From Aliivibrio salmonicida LFI1238 (GTDB lineage Bacteria; Pseudomonadota; Gammaproteobacteria; Enterobacterales; Vibrionaceae): a stretch of 64,000 nucleotides of DNA. Positions within the stretch are counted from its first letter, which is position 1. Each line of letters starts with the position of its first letter. The notes under the pieces were generated by a model, which had not been told where the DNA came from, ran no database searches, and saw nothing but the letters and a program-made list of their open reading frames with translations. This document shows, in pieces, positions 16,843 through 24,997 of the stretch. The DNA lies in NCBI RefSeq assembly GCF_000196495.1, contig NC_011312.1, positions 2,976,001 to 3,040,000 of the forward strand, read 5' to 3'. The position numbers and the translations under genes are program-made.

Positions 16843-16850
16843 GTTAAAAG
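16843..16850. repeat. Split target-site duplication, half 2 (GTTAAAAG)
   Basis: This is the reverse complement of the octamer at 7087-7094. Turning the segment between the two IS copies back round would restore a direct GTTAAAAG duplication around copy 2. Confidence 0.85.
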
Positions 16851-16866
16851 ATCCTCTTATACAAAC

Positions 16867-16895
16867 AAAAAAACCGCCACAAATGGCGGTTTTTC
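16867..16895 (-). terminator. Terminator of metF
   Basis: The stem AAACCGCCA / TGGCGGTTT has a 4-nt loop. On the minus strand it ends in a T run. It lies 15 bp past the metF stop. Confidence 0.9.
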
Positions 16896-16909
16896 TTAAT
16901 ACATTATCA

Positions 16910-17806
16910 TTAACGATTAACGTCAGGACGAACCCCTAATGTATGACAAAGAGCATAAGTATGTTCTGCACGATTTAACGTATAGAAGTGAAAATCTTTT
17001 ACGCCTTCACGACTTAAAATTCGCGTCATATCAATCGCGTGACTTGCCCCAACCATTTGACGAGTCACAGGATCATCATCCAAGCCTTCAAATTGCTGAG
17101 CCATCCAACCTGGGATTCTTACGTTATTCATTTTAGCAAAACGTGAGGCTTGCTTGAAATTTGAAACGGGTAAAATACCTGGAATAATTTCAACATCAAT
17201 GCCCGCAGAAACACAGCGATCACGGAAACGTAAATAGCTTTCCACATCAAAGAAAAACTGAGTAATCGCACGGTTAGCACCCGCATCTACTTTACGTTTT
17301 AGGTTTAATAAATCCGCTTGTGCGCTTTTGGCTTCTGGATGTACTTCAGGAAATGCAGCCACTGAAATATCAAAATCATGTTGTGATTTTAGTAACTCAA
17401 CCAAATCTGAAGCATACATATCTGGTGCACCACCACCCGCTGGAATATCACCACGCAATGCAACAATATCTTTAATACCATTTGCCCAGTAATCATTCGC
17501 AATGTCGATTAACTCTGAACGGCTCGCATCAATACACGTTAAATGCGGAGCAGCAATAAGACCCGTTTGCTCTTTAATTTCTTTAATAATGGAATGGGTA
17601 CGATCACGTTCACCAGAGTTAGCCCCATACGTTACAGACACAAATTTTGGTTTTAGTGTTTTTAAACGATGAATTGAGTTCCAGAGCGTTTCTTCCATCT
17701 TCTCTGAACTTGGTGGAAAAAACTCAAAAGATACATTGATACAGCCATTAAGCTCTGCAATATTTTGATTTAACGACTCTAAGTGGCTTGCGTGTGAATA
17801 GGCCAT
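16910..17806 (-). CDS. metF: 5,10-Methylenetetrahydrofolate reductase
   Basis: This 298-residue FAD-dependent TIM-barrel enzyme reduces methylene-THF to 5-methyl-THF, the methyl donor for methionine synthase. Family markers are FEFFPPSSEKMEETLW near the N-terminus, VSVTYGANSGERDRT and LRGDIPAGGG. GGGAGAG upstream gives a strong ribosome site. MetJ-type boxes lie 69-84 bp upstream of the start. It is separated from metL, its usual neighbour, by IS-bounded DNA. Confidence 0.97.
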   Translation of the reverse strand: MAYSHASHLESLNQNIAELNGCINVSFEFFPPSSEKMEETLWNSIHRLKTLKPKFVSVTYGANSGERDRTHSIIKEIKEQTGLIAAPHLTCIDASRSELIDIANDYWANGIKDIVALRGDIPAGGGAPDMYASDLVELLKSQHDFDISVAAFPEVHPEAKSAQADLLNLKRKVDAGANRAITQFFFDVESYLRFRDRCVSAGIDVEIIPGILPVSNFKQASRFAKMNNVRIPGWMAQQFEGLDDDPVTRQMVGASHAIDMTRILSREGVKDFHFYTLNRAEHTYALCHTLGVRPDVNR

Positions 17807-17874
17807 GTCTTGCTCTCCCTGCTGTAGTATTAAAAGGAATACTACAAAACTCTATCATCCGTGACATCATGTTT

Positions 17875-17890
17875 GGACGTCTATATGTCT
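17875..17890. promoter_or_regulatory. Tandem Met boxes (MetJ operator) upstream of metF
   Basis: Two adjacent octamers, GGACGTCT (7/8 to the AGACGTCT consensus) and ATATGTCT (6/8), form the minimal tandem MetJ site. Flanking octamers match poorly. The position, 69-84 bp before the metF start codon, fits S-adenosylmethionine-dependent repression. Confidence 0.6.
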
Positions 17891-18049
17891 ACAGAATGTA
17901 TGTTATAGAGTTCAAAGTCAAGGATCTGATTATGAATTTTTTTCAAGTTAACAATGAGGGATTTTCAAGCAGAAAGAAATAAAGAGAAGAGAAGAGATAG
18001 CGTGTCCATTTATTCTAAAGCTATTAATTAGATATTAAATTCAAACATA

Positions 18050-18078
18050 AAAAAACGCCAGCACGAGTGCTGGCGTTT
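18050..18078 (-). terminator. Terminator of the rpsF-priB-rpsR-rplI operon
   Basis: The 12-bp perfect stem AAACGCCAGCAC / GTGCTGGCGTTT has a 2-nt loop and an A run on the plus strand, giving Ts on the minus strand. It lies 22 bp after the rplI stop. Confidence 0.92.
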
Positions 18079-18100
18079 AAAATTATTAGTTGGCTATTGA

Positions 18101-18550
18101 TTACTCAGCAGCAACAACTTCTAATTTCAATGTAGCAAATACTTCAGAGTGAAGTTGGATGCTAACTTCGAAAGAACCAGTTGTACGTAGAGCGCCTTCA
18201 GGAAGACGAACTTCGCTTTTCGCGATTGCAACGCCAGCAGCTGTAGCAGCGTCAGCGATATCACGATTACCGATTGAACCGAATAGTTTACCTTCGTCAC
18301 CAGATTTTGATGCGATAGTAACTTCTAGAGCGTTAACAGACTCAGCGCGAGCTTCTGCAGCAGCTAGTTGCTTAGCAACGTTAGCTTCTAATTCAGCGCG
18401 ACGAGTTTCAAACATCTCTACGTTAGCTTTAGTTGCCATAACAACCTTACCTTGTGGGATAAGGAAGTTACGTGCGTAACCAGCTTTAACGTTAACTTGG
18501 TCGCCAAGGCCACCTAGGTTACCGATTTTATCAAGTAGAATAACTTGCAT
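18101..18550 (-). CDS. rplI: 50S ribosomal protein bL9
   Basis: This 149-residue protein binds 23S rRNA at the base of the L1 stalk. It has the signature start MQVILLDKIGNLGGLGDQVNVKAGYARNFL and the long central helix before a globular C-terminal domain. It is last gene of the rpsF-priB-rpsR-rplI operon, 40 bp after rpsR. Confidence 0.98.
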   Translation of the reverse strand: MQVILLDKIGNLGGLGDQVNVKAGYARNFLIPQGKVVMATKANVEMFETRRAELEANVAKQLAAAEARAESVNALEVTIASKSGDEGKLFGSIGNRDIADAATAAGVAIAKSEVRLPEGALRTTGSFEVSIQLHSEVFATLKLEVVAAE

Positions 18551-18590
18551 TATCTTAGTCCTCTATAAACTTATTTAAACCGCTATCGAC

Positions 18591-18818
18591 TTACAGATGC
18601 TTATCTGTGTACGGTAGAAGTGCAAGGTAACGAGAACGCTTGATAGCGCGAGCTAGCTGACGTTGGTATTTAGCACGAGTACCAGTGATACGGCTAGGTA
18701 CGATTTTACCAGCTTCAGTGATGTAGTTTTTTAGAGTTGCTACGTCTTTGTAGTCAATCTCTTGTACGCCTTCTGCTGTAAAACGGCAGAATTTACGACG
18801 ACGGAAGAAACGAGCCAT
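18591..18818 (-). CDS. rpsR: 30S ribosomal protein bS18
   Basis: This 75-residue small-subunit protein partners bS6 on the platform. It matches the family throughout (FCRFTAEGVQEIDYKDVATLKNYITE; PSRITGTRAKYQRQL). It is 15 bp downstream of priB, in the conserved operon. Confidence 0.98.
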   Translation of the reverse strand: MARFFRRRKFCRFTAEGVQEIDYKDVATLKNYITEAGKIVPSRITGTRAKYQRQLARAIKRSRYLALLPYTDKHL

Positions 18819-18833
18819 GGGCTATCTCCAGAT

Positions 18834-19136
18834 CTAAATGAATTTAATATGCTCAGCATGTAACACTACTCTAGACACACCATTTCGGCCTGTCTGGTAC
18901 GTGATAAAACCACCTACCATAACGTTACTACCCTGAGCCAAGTTTGCAGTTAAAGCTTGAGACCCTTGTCCACTAACTACCACGTTCATTCTGCAATAGA
19001 CTTCACGTGATAAGCCAGCTTCCTGTTTAACCGAACGATGCTCAATGACAAAATGACAATGAGGTATGCCCGCAGGACTAAGACTTCGAACCGGAGCCTT
19101 TGCGATAAGACCGCTTAACTCCAATCGATTGGTCAT
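18834..19136 (-). CDS. priB: Primosomal replication protein PriB (N)
   Basis: This single-OB-fold ssDNA-binding protein of the PriA-PriB-DnaT restart primosome has 100 residues. MTNRLELSGLIAKAPVRS and GIPHCHFVIEHRS align with enterobacterial PriB. I chose the ATG at 19136; a TTG codon directly upstream is open in frame but unlikely. It starts 8 bp after the rpsF stop, consistent with translational coupling. Confidence 0.93.
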   Translation of the reverse strand: MTNRLELSGLIAKAPVRSLSPAGIPHCHFVIEHRSVKQEAGLSREVYCRMNVVVSGQGSQALTANLAQGSNVMVGGFITYQTGRNGVSRVVLHAEHIKFI

Positions 19137-19144
19137 CAAATCAA

Positions 19145-19525
19145 TTACTCAGCAGCAGCTTCTTCAGCGCGTGGTGCAGCGTCTTCACGCTTAGCAGTAC
19201 GCTCTTCTTTAGCTTTCATCATTACTGATGGCTCAGTGATCGCAGCTTTAGTACGCATGATCATGTTACGTAGAACAGCATCGTTGTAACGGAATGCAGT
19301 TTCTAGTTCATCAATTGCAGCTTGCTCAGACTCAACGTTCATAAGAACGTAGTGTGCTTTATGCAGCTTGTTGATTGGGTAAGCCATTTGACGACGACCC
19401 CAATCTTCTAGACGGTGGATAGTACCACCAGCTTCTGTGATTGAACCTGTGTAACGCTCGATCATGCCAGCAACTTGCTCGCTTTGATCAGGATGCACCA
19501 TGAATACGATTTCATAATGACGCAT
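19145..19525 (-). CDS. rpsF: 30S ribosomal protein bS6
   Basis: This 126-residue protein begins MRHYEIVFMVHPDQSEQV and ends in an acidic/alanine-rich tail (RAEEAAAE), as in gammaproteobacterial S6, where RimK can add glutamates. It is the first gene of the operon, with GGAGCAA upstream. A good sigma70 promoter and a structured leader precede it. Confidence 0.98.
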   Translation of the reverse strand: MRHYEIVFMVHPDQSEQVAGMIERYTGSITEAGGTIHRLEDWGRRQMAYPINKLHKAHYVLMNVESEQAAIDELETAFRYNDAVLRNMIMRTKAAITEPSVMMKAKEERTAKREDAAPRAEEAAAE

Positions 19526-19615
19526 TGGTTGCTCCTTACGGATTATTCAGCTTCCACGATTGGCTCAGTCATCCAAGGGAAGCAAGGAACTAAAAAAAAG
19601 ACTGAGAATTAAGAA
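19526..19615 (-). promoter_or_regulatory. rpsF leader with predicted hairpin (possible S6:S18 autoregulatory leader)
   Basis: The leader of about 90 nt contains a CTCAGTC / GACTGAG stem closing a 29-nt loop (19564-19606). Many bacteria carry an S6:S18-binding mRNA leader in front of rpsF. I could not confirm the conserved CCG bulge motif, so the functional assignment is inference from position. Confidence 0.35.
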
Positions 19616-19621
19616 CGGCGG

Positions 19622-19650
19622 ATAGTATAGAAAAACAGCGTTATTAGCAA
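19622..19650 (-). promoter_or_regulatory. Sigma70-type promoter for the rpsF operon
   Basis: On the minus strand TTGCTA is followed after 17 bp by TACTAT. The GC-rich CCGCCG discriminator after the -10 is typical of stringently controlled ribosomal promoters. Confidence 0.65.
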
Positions 19651-19757
19651 GAAAAAGATACCTAAATCACAAAAATATTTTTGTTAATTTAGTATAAAAA
19701 AAGAAGGCAATGAAATGATCATTACCCTCACTCTTAGCTAGTTGTTTTATAGACTAT

Positions 19758-20501
19758 TTACTCTTGTAACGAACGCTGACGTACGGCTTCAAACAAACAA
19801 ACACCAGACGCTACAGAAACGTTTAAACTGGTTACAGAGCCAGCCATAGGGATTTTAATCAAGTCATCACAAGTCTCGCGAGTTAGACGGCGCATGCCAT
19901 CTCCTTCCGCACCCATAACAATAGCTAATGGACCCGTTAACTTCGATTGGAATACATCTTTCGTCGCTTCACCAGCAGTACCAACAAACCATACGCCTTT
20001 CTCTTGAAGTGCACGCATAGTACGAGCCAAGTTAGTTACACGTACAAGAGGCACCATTTCAGCCGCACCACAAGCAACTTTACTTACTGTTGCTGTCATT
20101 GATGCTGATTTGTCTTTAGGAACAATAACAGCTGCCACACCTGCACCATCAGCATTACGCAAACAAGCACCAAGATTGTGAGGATCGGTTACACCATCAA
20201 GAACTAAGAATAATGGATTCTCTGTTTTATCCATGATGTCGTCTAAGTCACGTTCATTCAACTGCTTAGCAGGCGTAACACGAGCAATAATACCTTGGTG
20301 ATTTGCACCTTTCGCTTTGTCGTCTAACGTTTTACGTGGAAGTTCTTGGATCTTAAATCCAAGCTCACCCAGTTCAGTGATGATCGGTAATAAACGATCG
20401 TCTTCACGACCTTTTAATACAAAGATTTCAATGAAACGGGCAGGATCACGCTCTAATACAGCTTTGGTTGCGTGGATACCAAAAAGAAATTCATTACTCA
20501 T
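19758..20501 (-). CDS. rlmB: 23S rRNA (guanosine-2'-O-)-methyltransferase RlmB
   Basis: This 247-residue SPOUT methyltransferase modifies G2251 in the 23S peptidyl-transferase region. The N-terminal substrate-binding domain covers about residues 1-75. The SpoU motifs are FLVLDGVTDPHNLGACLRNA, IVMGAEGDGM and SLNVSVASGVCLFEA, which form the trefoil-knot SAM site. It lies 70 bp after rnr on the same strand, preserving the nsrR-rnr-rlmB order of E. coli. Confidence 0.96.
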   Translation of the reverse strand: MSNEFLFGIHATKAVLERDPARFIEIFVLKGREDDRLLPIITELGELGFKIQELPRKTLDDKAKGANHQGIIARVTPAKQLNERDLDDIMDKTENPLFLVLDGVTDPHNLGACLRNADGAGVAAVIVPKDKSASMTATVSKVACGAAEMVPLVRVTNLARTMRALQEKGVWFVGTAGEATKDVFQSKLTGPLAIVMGAEGDGMRRLTRETCDDLIKIPMAGSVTSLNVSVASGVCLFEAVRQRSLQE

Positions 20502-20537
20502 GTTATCGCTTCTTTCTATTACAAATTAGTGGAGCTA

Positions 20538-20557
20538 ATGAGGCAACGTTGCCTCAT
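20538..20557. repeat. 20-bp perfect palindrome between rnr and rlmB
   Basis: ATGAGGCAACGTTGCCTCAT is fully self-complementary and lies in the 70-bp rnr-rlmB gap. It lacks a T run, so it is not a terminator. It could be an mRNA processing hairpin or a protein site. Confidence 0.6.
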
Positions 20558-20571
20558 CATCGAATGTTTAC

Positions 20572-23073
20572 TTACTCAGCCTTTGGCTTTCTTGCGCGTA
20601 CTTTTTTCTTGTGTCTTGGTTTTTTATTCGCCGGAGCACCTTCAGCAGAACTGTCAGGACGCTTTGTCGGTTCAACCATGGCTTGAGCTTTTGAATTAAC
20701 TTTGCCCTTACCTTTGGATTTACGCTCACCTAATTGACCACGACCTTTCGGTTCAACTTTATCGCCTTTTTTCGCTTTAAAATTAGGATCACGGCGAGGG
20801 GCTTTTTTATCATCACGCGTCTTCGCATTGTCTTTGGCTGTTTTGCCTTGACCACGCGCTTTACGCATTGAGGTAGTGCATTCAAAGTCAATGTTGCGAC
20901 TATCTAAGTTAACGGCAAGTACTTTCACCGTCACTTGATCACCCAATCGGAAGATCTGACCTGAACTCTCACCCGTTAAACGCTGACCCGCAGCATCAAA
21001 TTGGTAATAGTCATTTGCCAAAGATGAAATATGTACCAGACCATCAATGTGCAACTCATTCAATCGAACAAAGAAACCAAAGCCCGTGACATTGGCAATC
21101 ACACCTTCTAGTTCTTCGCCAATATGGTCTTGCATGTATTCACACTTCAACCAATCAGACACATCACGTGTCGCATCATCTGCACGACGCTCTGTCATTG
21201 AACATTGCTCACCAAACACATCCATATCATCAAACGAATAATGATACCCACCTGTTGGTGTCCAACGATCGGTGTTATGACCTTTTTCTTTTGCAATAAG
21301 ATACTTAATAGCACGATGCAATAATAAATCAGGGTAACGACGAATTGGCGATGTAAAGTGTGCATAACGCTTAAGAGCCAACCCAAAGTGACCTTGATTA
21401 TCTGCGTTATATACCGCTTGCTTCATTGAGCGCAGTAACATCGTTTGAATCAATTCTTTATCTGGACGATCGGCAATCAAATGAACTAATTGACCGTAAT
21501 CTGTTGGAGATGGCGTTAACCCACCAGATAAGCTTAAACCCAGTTCTCCTAAGAAATCACGGAAACCCGTTAAGCGTTCTTCACCTGGCGCTTCATGCAC
21601 ACGGTACAACGCTGGCTCTTTTGCTTTTTCTACAAAAGTCGCTGAAGCGATATTCGCCAAAATCATACATTCTTCGATGATTTTATGTGCGTCATTACGG
21701 ATCACAGGTTCGATGCGATCAATTTTACGTTCAGCATTGAAAATAAATTTAGTTTCAATGGTTTCAAATTCAATGGCACCACGCGCTTCACGTGCTGTTT
21801 TTAGCACCTGATACATGTTGTGCAGTTCTTTCAAGTGCGGAACCAACGGTTCATAACGTTGAGTTAGCTCTTCGTCACCATCAAGAATGTCGCTTACTTT
21901 ATTATACGTAAGACGCGCGTGTGAGTTCATCACCGCTTCGTAATGTTTAAAGCCTGACAGTTTTCCTGATGCAGAGATAGTCATCTCACACACCATACAT
22001 AAACGGTCAACTTGAGGATTCAATGAACATAAACCGTTAGACAAGATTTCCGGTAACATCGGAACCACTTGAGCAGGGAAGTAAACGGAATTACCACGCT
22101 GAATCGCTTCTTTGTCTAATGCGTTTTCTGGACGAACGTAATAACTAACATCGGCAATCGCAACCCATAAGCGCCAGCCACCTGAGGCTTTTGCTTGACA
22201 GAATACCGCATCATCGAAATCTCGAGCATCTTCACCATCAATGGTGACTAATGGCAGTTCACGAAGATCGACACGACCTTCTTTTGCTTCTTCTGGCACT
22301 TCCTCTGCTAGCCCTTCAACTTGTTTTTCAACCGCTGCTGGCCATACATGAGGAATATTGTGAGTACGAAGTGCAATGTCAATTTCCATTCCCGGTGCCA
22401 TATTCTCACCAAGAACTTCAATAACATGACCTGACATGCCGCGAGCACGGCCACCACGGTCAGTGATATTAATCACAACAACATTTCCCATACGAGCACT
22501 CATTTTATGCTCATTAGGAATGAAGATATCTTGGTTAATACGCGAATCGTCAGGCACAACGAAACTTAATCCATCTTCCGTAAAGAATCGACCAACAATG
22601 CCATCGTTATGAGGCTCTAATACACGGATAACACGACCTTCTTTTCGGCCTCGTTTATCGGTACCCGTTGGTTGCACTAATACCACATCACCATGAATGA
22701 CTTTTTTCATTTGGTGGAAAGGCAAAAGCACATCGTTATCTTTACCAATGCTGCCTTCAGGACGGATCCAACCGAAGCCATCACGGTGACCAAGAACAAG
22801 GCCTTTCAATACTTCAATACGTTCAGGTAGCGCGTAACACTGACGACGAGTAAAGACTAATTGCCCATCTCGTTCCATTGCTCTTAAACGACGACGTAAG
22901 CCTTCATAGTTATCTTCACCAGATAAACCTAGGGCTTCGAATAAGTCATTACGATTTAAAGGCGCTTCTGCTTTTTGGAAAAATTCAAGAATGAACTCAC
23001 GGCTTGGAATTGGATTCTCGTACTTTTCTGCTTCTCGATCTTTGAAAGGATCGTTTTGAATAATCTTAGACAT
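20572..23073 (-). CDS. rnr: Ribonuclease R
   Basis: This 833-residue 3'-5' exoribonuclease degrades structured RNA and helps trans-translation and cold survival. Domain order: N-terminal helix-turn-helix (~20-85), cold-shock domains, RNB catalytic domain with the conserved DGEDARDFDDAVFC segment (~280), S1 domain (~645-725), then a lysine/arginine-rich tail of about 100 residues. It is in an operon with nsrR, 79 bp upstream, and rlmB. Confidence 0.98.
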   Translation of the reverse strand: MSKIIQNDPFKDREAEKYENPIPSREFILEFFQKAEAPLNRNDLFEALGLSGEDNYEGLRRRLRAMERDGQLVFTRRQCYALPERIEVLKGLVLGHRDGFGWIRPEGSIGKDNDVLLPFHQMKKVIHGDVVLVQPTGTDKRGRKEGRVIRVLEPHNDGIVGRFFTEDGLSFVVPDDSRINQDIFIPNEHKMSARMGNVVVINITDRGGRARGMSGHVIEVLGENMAPGMEIDIALRTHNIPHVWPAAVEKQVEGLAEEVPEEAKEGRVDLRELPLVTIDGEDARDFDDAVFCQAKASGGWRLWVAIADVSYYVRPENALDKEAIQRGNSVYFPAQVVPMLPEILSNGLCSLNPQVDRLCMVCEMTISASGKLSGFKHYEAVMNSHARLTYNKVSDILDGDEELTQRYEPLVPHLKELHNMYQVLKTAREARGAIEFETIETKFIFNAERKIDRIEPVIRNDAHKIIEECMILANIASATFVEKAKEPALYRVHEAPGEERLTGFRDFLGELGLSLSGGLTPSPTDYGQLVHLIADRPDKELIQTMLLRSMKQAVYNADNQGHFGLALKRYAHFTSPIRRYPDLLLHRAIKYLIAKEKGHNTDRWTPTGGYHYSFDDMDVFGEQCSMTERRADDATRDVSDWLKCEYMQDHIGEELEGVIANVTGFGFFVRLNELHIDGLVHISSLANDYYQFDAAGQRLTGESSGQIFRLGDQVTVKVLAVNLDSRNIDFECTTSMRKARGQGKTAKDNAKTRDDKKAPRRDPNFKAKKGDKVEPKGRGQLGERKSKGKGKVNSKAQAMVEPTKRPDSSAEGAPANKKPRHKKKVRARKPKAE

Positions 23074-23152
23074 AGGCGACCTGCTTAGTCAGAGGAGATA
23101 ATAAGGTAATTGTACCTGAGTATAGAAACAACAGATAGGAAAGTATCAGTAA

Positions 23153-23578
23153 TTACACTCGTTTTAACAAAATCAATAATTCATTATTTTCTGTCAACAT
23201 ATCTTGAATTGTATGCTGATCAAGTTCATCTAAAAACGCTTGTTTTGCTTTAGCTAATGCCGTTTTCAAACGACACGCGGGGGTAATATGACAAAATTCG
23301 GGCGCGCAATTTACAATGTTAAAAGGCTCGATAGATCGTATCACTTCACCAATAATAATCTGATCTGCTGGCCGACCTAAACAGATCCCTCCATTCTTGC
23401 CTCTTACTGTTTTTATGAACCCTTCTTGGCCTAATTTATTAATTATTTTGACCATATGGTTACGTGAGACATCAAAAGTTTCTGTCACAACAGTAATACT
23501 TGTAAGCTCCCCTTTTGGTAGTGAAGCTAGGTATATCAAGGCTCTAAGGCCAAAGTCGGTAAAGTTTGTAAGTTGCAT
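23153..23578 (-). CDS. nsrR: Nitric-oxide-sensing Rrf2-family repressor NsrR
   Basis: This 141-residue Rrf2-family regulator has an N-terminal winged helix and three cysteines, Cys91, Cys96 and Cys102 (CAPEFCHITPAC), in the spacing that ligates the NO-sensitive Fe-S cluster of NsrR. It is divergent from hmp, with two NsrR-like operators in between, and upstream of rnr. NO damage to the cluster should derepress hmp. Confidence 0.95.
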   Translation of the reverse strand: MQLTNFTDFGLRALIYLASLPKGELTSITVVTETFDVSRNHMVKIINKLGQEGFIKTVRGKNGGICLGRPADQIIIGEVIRSIEPFNIVNCAPEFCHITPACRLKTALAKAKQAFLDELDQHTIQDMLTENNELLILLKRV

Positions 23579-23624
23579 ATGCTCTCCTATCCTGTTTTTT
23601 CATTGTAATTCTTCTCTTGACTAA

Positions 23625-23647
23625 AAGATATATTTTAGATACAACTT
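23625..23647. promoter_or_regulatory. NsrR operator 1 (nsrR-hmp intergenic)
   Basis: An 11-1-11 inverted repeat: AAGATATATTT, T, AGATACAACTT. It matches the AAGATGYATTT-N-AAATRCATCTT consensus in 10/11 and 9/11 positions. Confidence 0.75.
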
Positions 23648-23649
23648 AT

Positions 23650-23672
23650 AACATACATTATAAATACAACTT
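23650..23672. promoter_or_regulatory. NsrR operator 2 (nsrR-hmp intergenic)
   Basis: A second 11-1-11 site: AACATACATTA, T, AAATACAACTT, with 8/11 and 10/11 matches. It starts 25 bp after the first, so two dimers would bind about 2.4 helical turns apart. Confidence 0.6.
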
Positions 23673-23712
23673 TACATTCATACTATAAATATAAATTAAA
23701 TAGGTCAGCCAA

Positions 23713-24897
23713 ATGCTTAACAAAAATACGATTGATATCATTAAATCTACCATTCCATTACTTGCTCAGACAGGCCCTGCATTAACGGCTCATTTCTATG
23801 ATCGTATGTTTGATCATAACCCTGAGCTAAAAGATATTTTTAACATGAGCAACCAACGCAATGGCGATCAGCGTGAAGCACTGTTCAATGCTATTTGTGC
23901 TTACGCTGGTAACATTGAAAACCTTGCTGTCCTTCTTCCAGCAGTTGAAAAAATCGCACACAAACACACGAGTTTTCTAATTACTGCTGAACAATACAAT
24001 ATTGTTGGCGGCCACTTAATTGCAACATTGGATGAGATGTTCTCTCCTGGTCAAGAAGTTCTCGATGCATGGACTGAAGCTTATGGCATTCTTGCTAACG
24101 TATTTATCCAACGTGAAGAACAAATCTACCAAGAAAATGATGTACTTGAGGGTGGATGGCGTGGCTTGCGTGAATTTGAATTAGTTGCAAAAGAAAAAGA
24201 AAGTGAATACATCACTAGTTTCACATTTATGCCGACAGATGATCTAACCGTCTCTTCATATAAACCTGGTCAGTACATTGGTATTTATTTAAATCCTGAA
24301 GAATTCGAAAACCAAGAAGTGCGCCAATACAGTTTATCTTCTGCACCTCAAGAAAAAACATATCGCATCTCCGTAAAACGAGAAGAAGGTGGTAAAGCCT
24401 CTACCTACCTACACGCTTCACTTAATATTGGTGATAAAGTAAACCTTACTGCACCCGCTGGAGATTTTTTCTTAGACGTTGAGAAATCAACACCAGTTAC
24501 GCTTATTTCAGCAGGCGTCGGCTTAACGCCGACTCTTTCTATGTTAGAAACACTCACTAAGCATGAAGAAAAAGTAACTTGGTTGCATGCGACGGAAAAT
24601 GGCTCTCAACATGCGTTCAAGCAACACATTTCTGCTTTAGCTGAAAAGCATGATCATATTTCGGCTTACACTTGGTATAACCAAGCACAAGAAATGGATA
24701 AGATCGGTCAAGATTTTCAATTCAGTGGTTTAATTAACCTAACTGAAGTTAAAGAAGATATCATTTCTGATGATGGTCACTATTACTTCTGTGGCCCTGT
24801 TGGGTTTATGCAGCATGTTGCTAAACAGCTAGTCGCGCTTGGGGTTTCTGAAGATCGCATTCACTATGAATGTTTTGGTCCTCATAAAGTTCTATAA
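23713..24897 (+). CDS. hmp: Nitric oxide dioxygenase (flavohaemoglobin Hmp)
   Basis: This 394-residue protein oxidises NO to nitrate using O2 and NAD(P)H. The globin domain (~1-140) has Tyr29, Gln53 and proximal His85 (KIAHKHTSF). The FAD domain contains RQYSLSSAP, and the NAD domain contains SAGVGLTPTLSM and YYFCGPVGFM. It is divergent from nsrR and expected to be derepressed by NO. Confidence 0.97.
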   Translation: MLNKNTIDIIKSTIPLLAQTGPALTAHFYDRMFDHNPELKDIFNMSNQRNGDQREALFNAICAYAGNIENLAVLLPAVEKIAHKHTSFLITAEQYNIVGGHLIATLDEMFSPGQEVLDAWTEAYGILANVFIQREEQIYQENDVLEGGWRGLREFELVAKEKESEYITSFTFMPTDDLTVSSYKPGQYIGIYLNPEEFENQEVRQYSLSSAPQEKTYRISVKREEGGKASTYLHASLNIGDKVNLTAPAGDFFLDVEKSTPVTLISAGVGLTPTLSMLETLTKHEEKVTWLHATENGSQHAFKQHISALAEKHDHISAYTWYNQAQEMDKIGQDFQFSGLINLTEVKEDIISDDGHYYFCGPVGFMQHVAKQLVALGVSEDRIHYECFGPHKVL

Positions 24898-24910
24898 TCT
24901 TAAAAATGCA

Positions 24911-24947
24911 AAAAGCAGCATTGATATATTATCAATGCTGCTTTTTT
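24911..24947. terminator. Terminator between hmp and motX (probably bidirectional)
   Basis: The 14-bp stem AAAGCAGCATTGAT / ATCAATGCTGCTTT is flanked by A and T runs. It serves hmp on the plus strand and may also serve motX on the minus strand. Confidence 0.88.
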
Positions 24948-24997
24948 AGAGCTGATGTTTACATTAAGATTAACTTAATGCGAATATTTTAATTACA

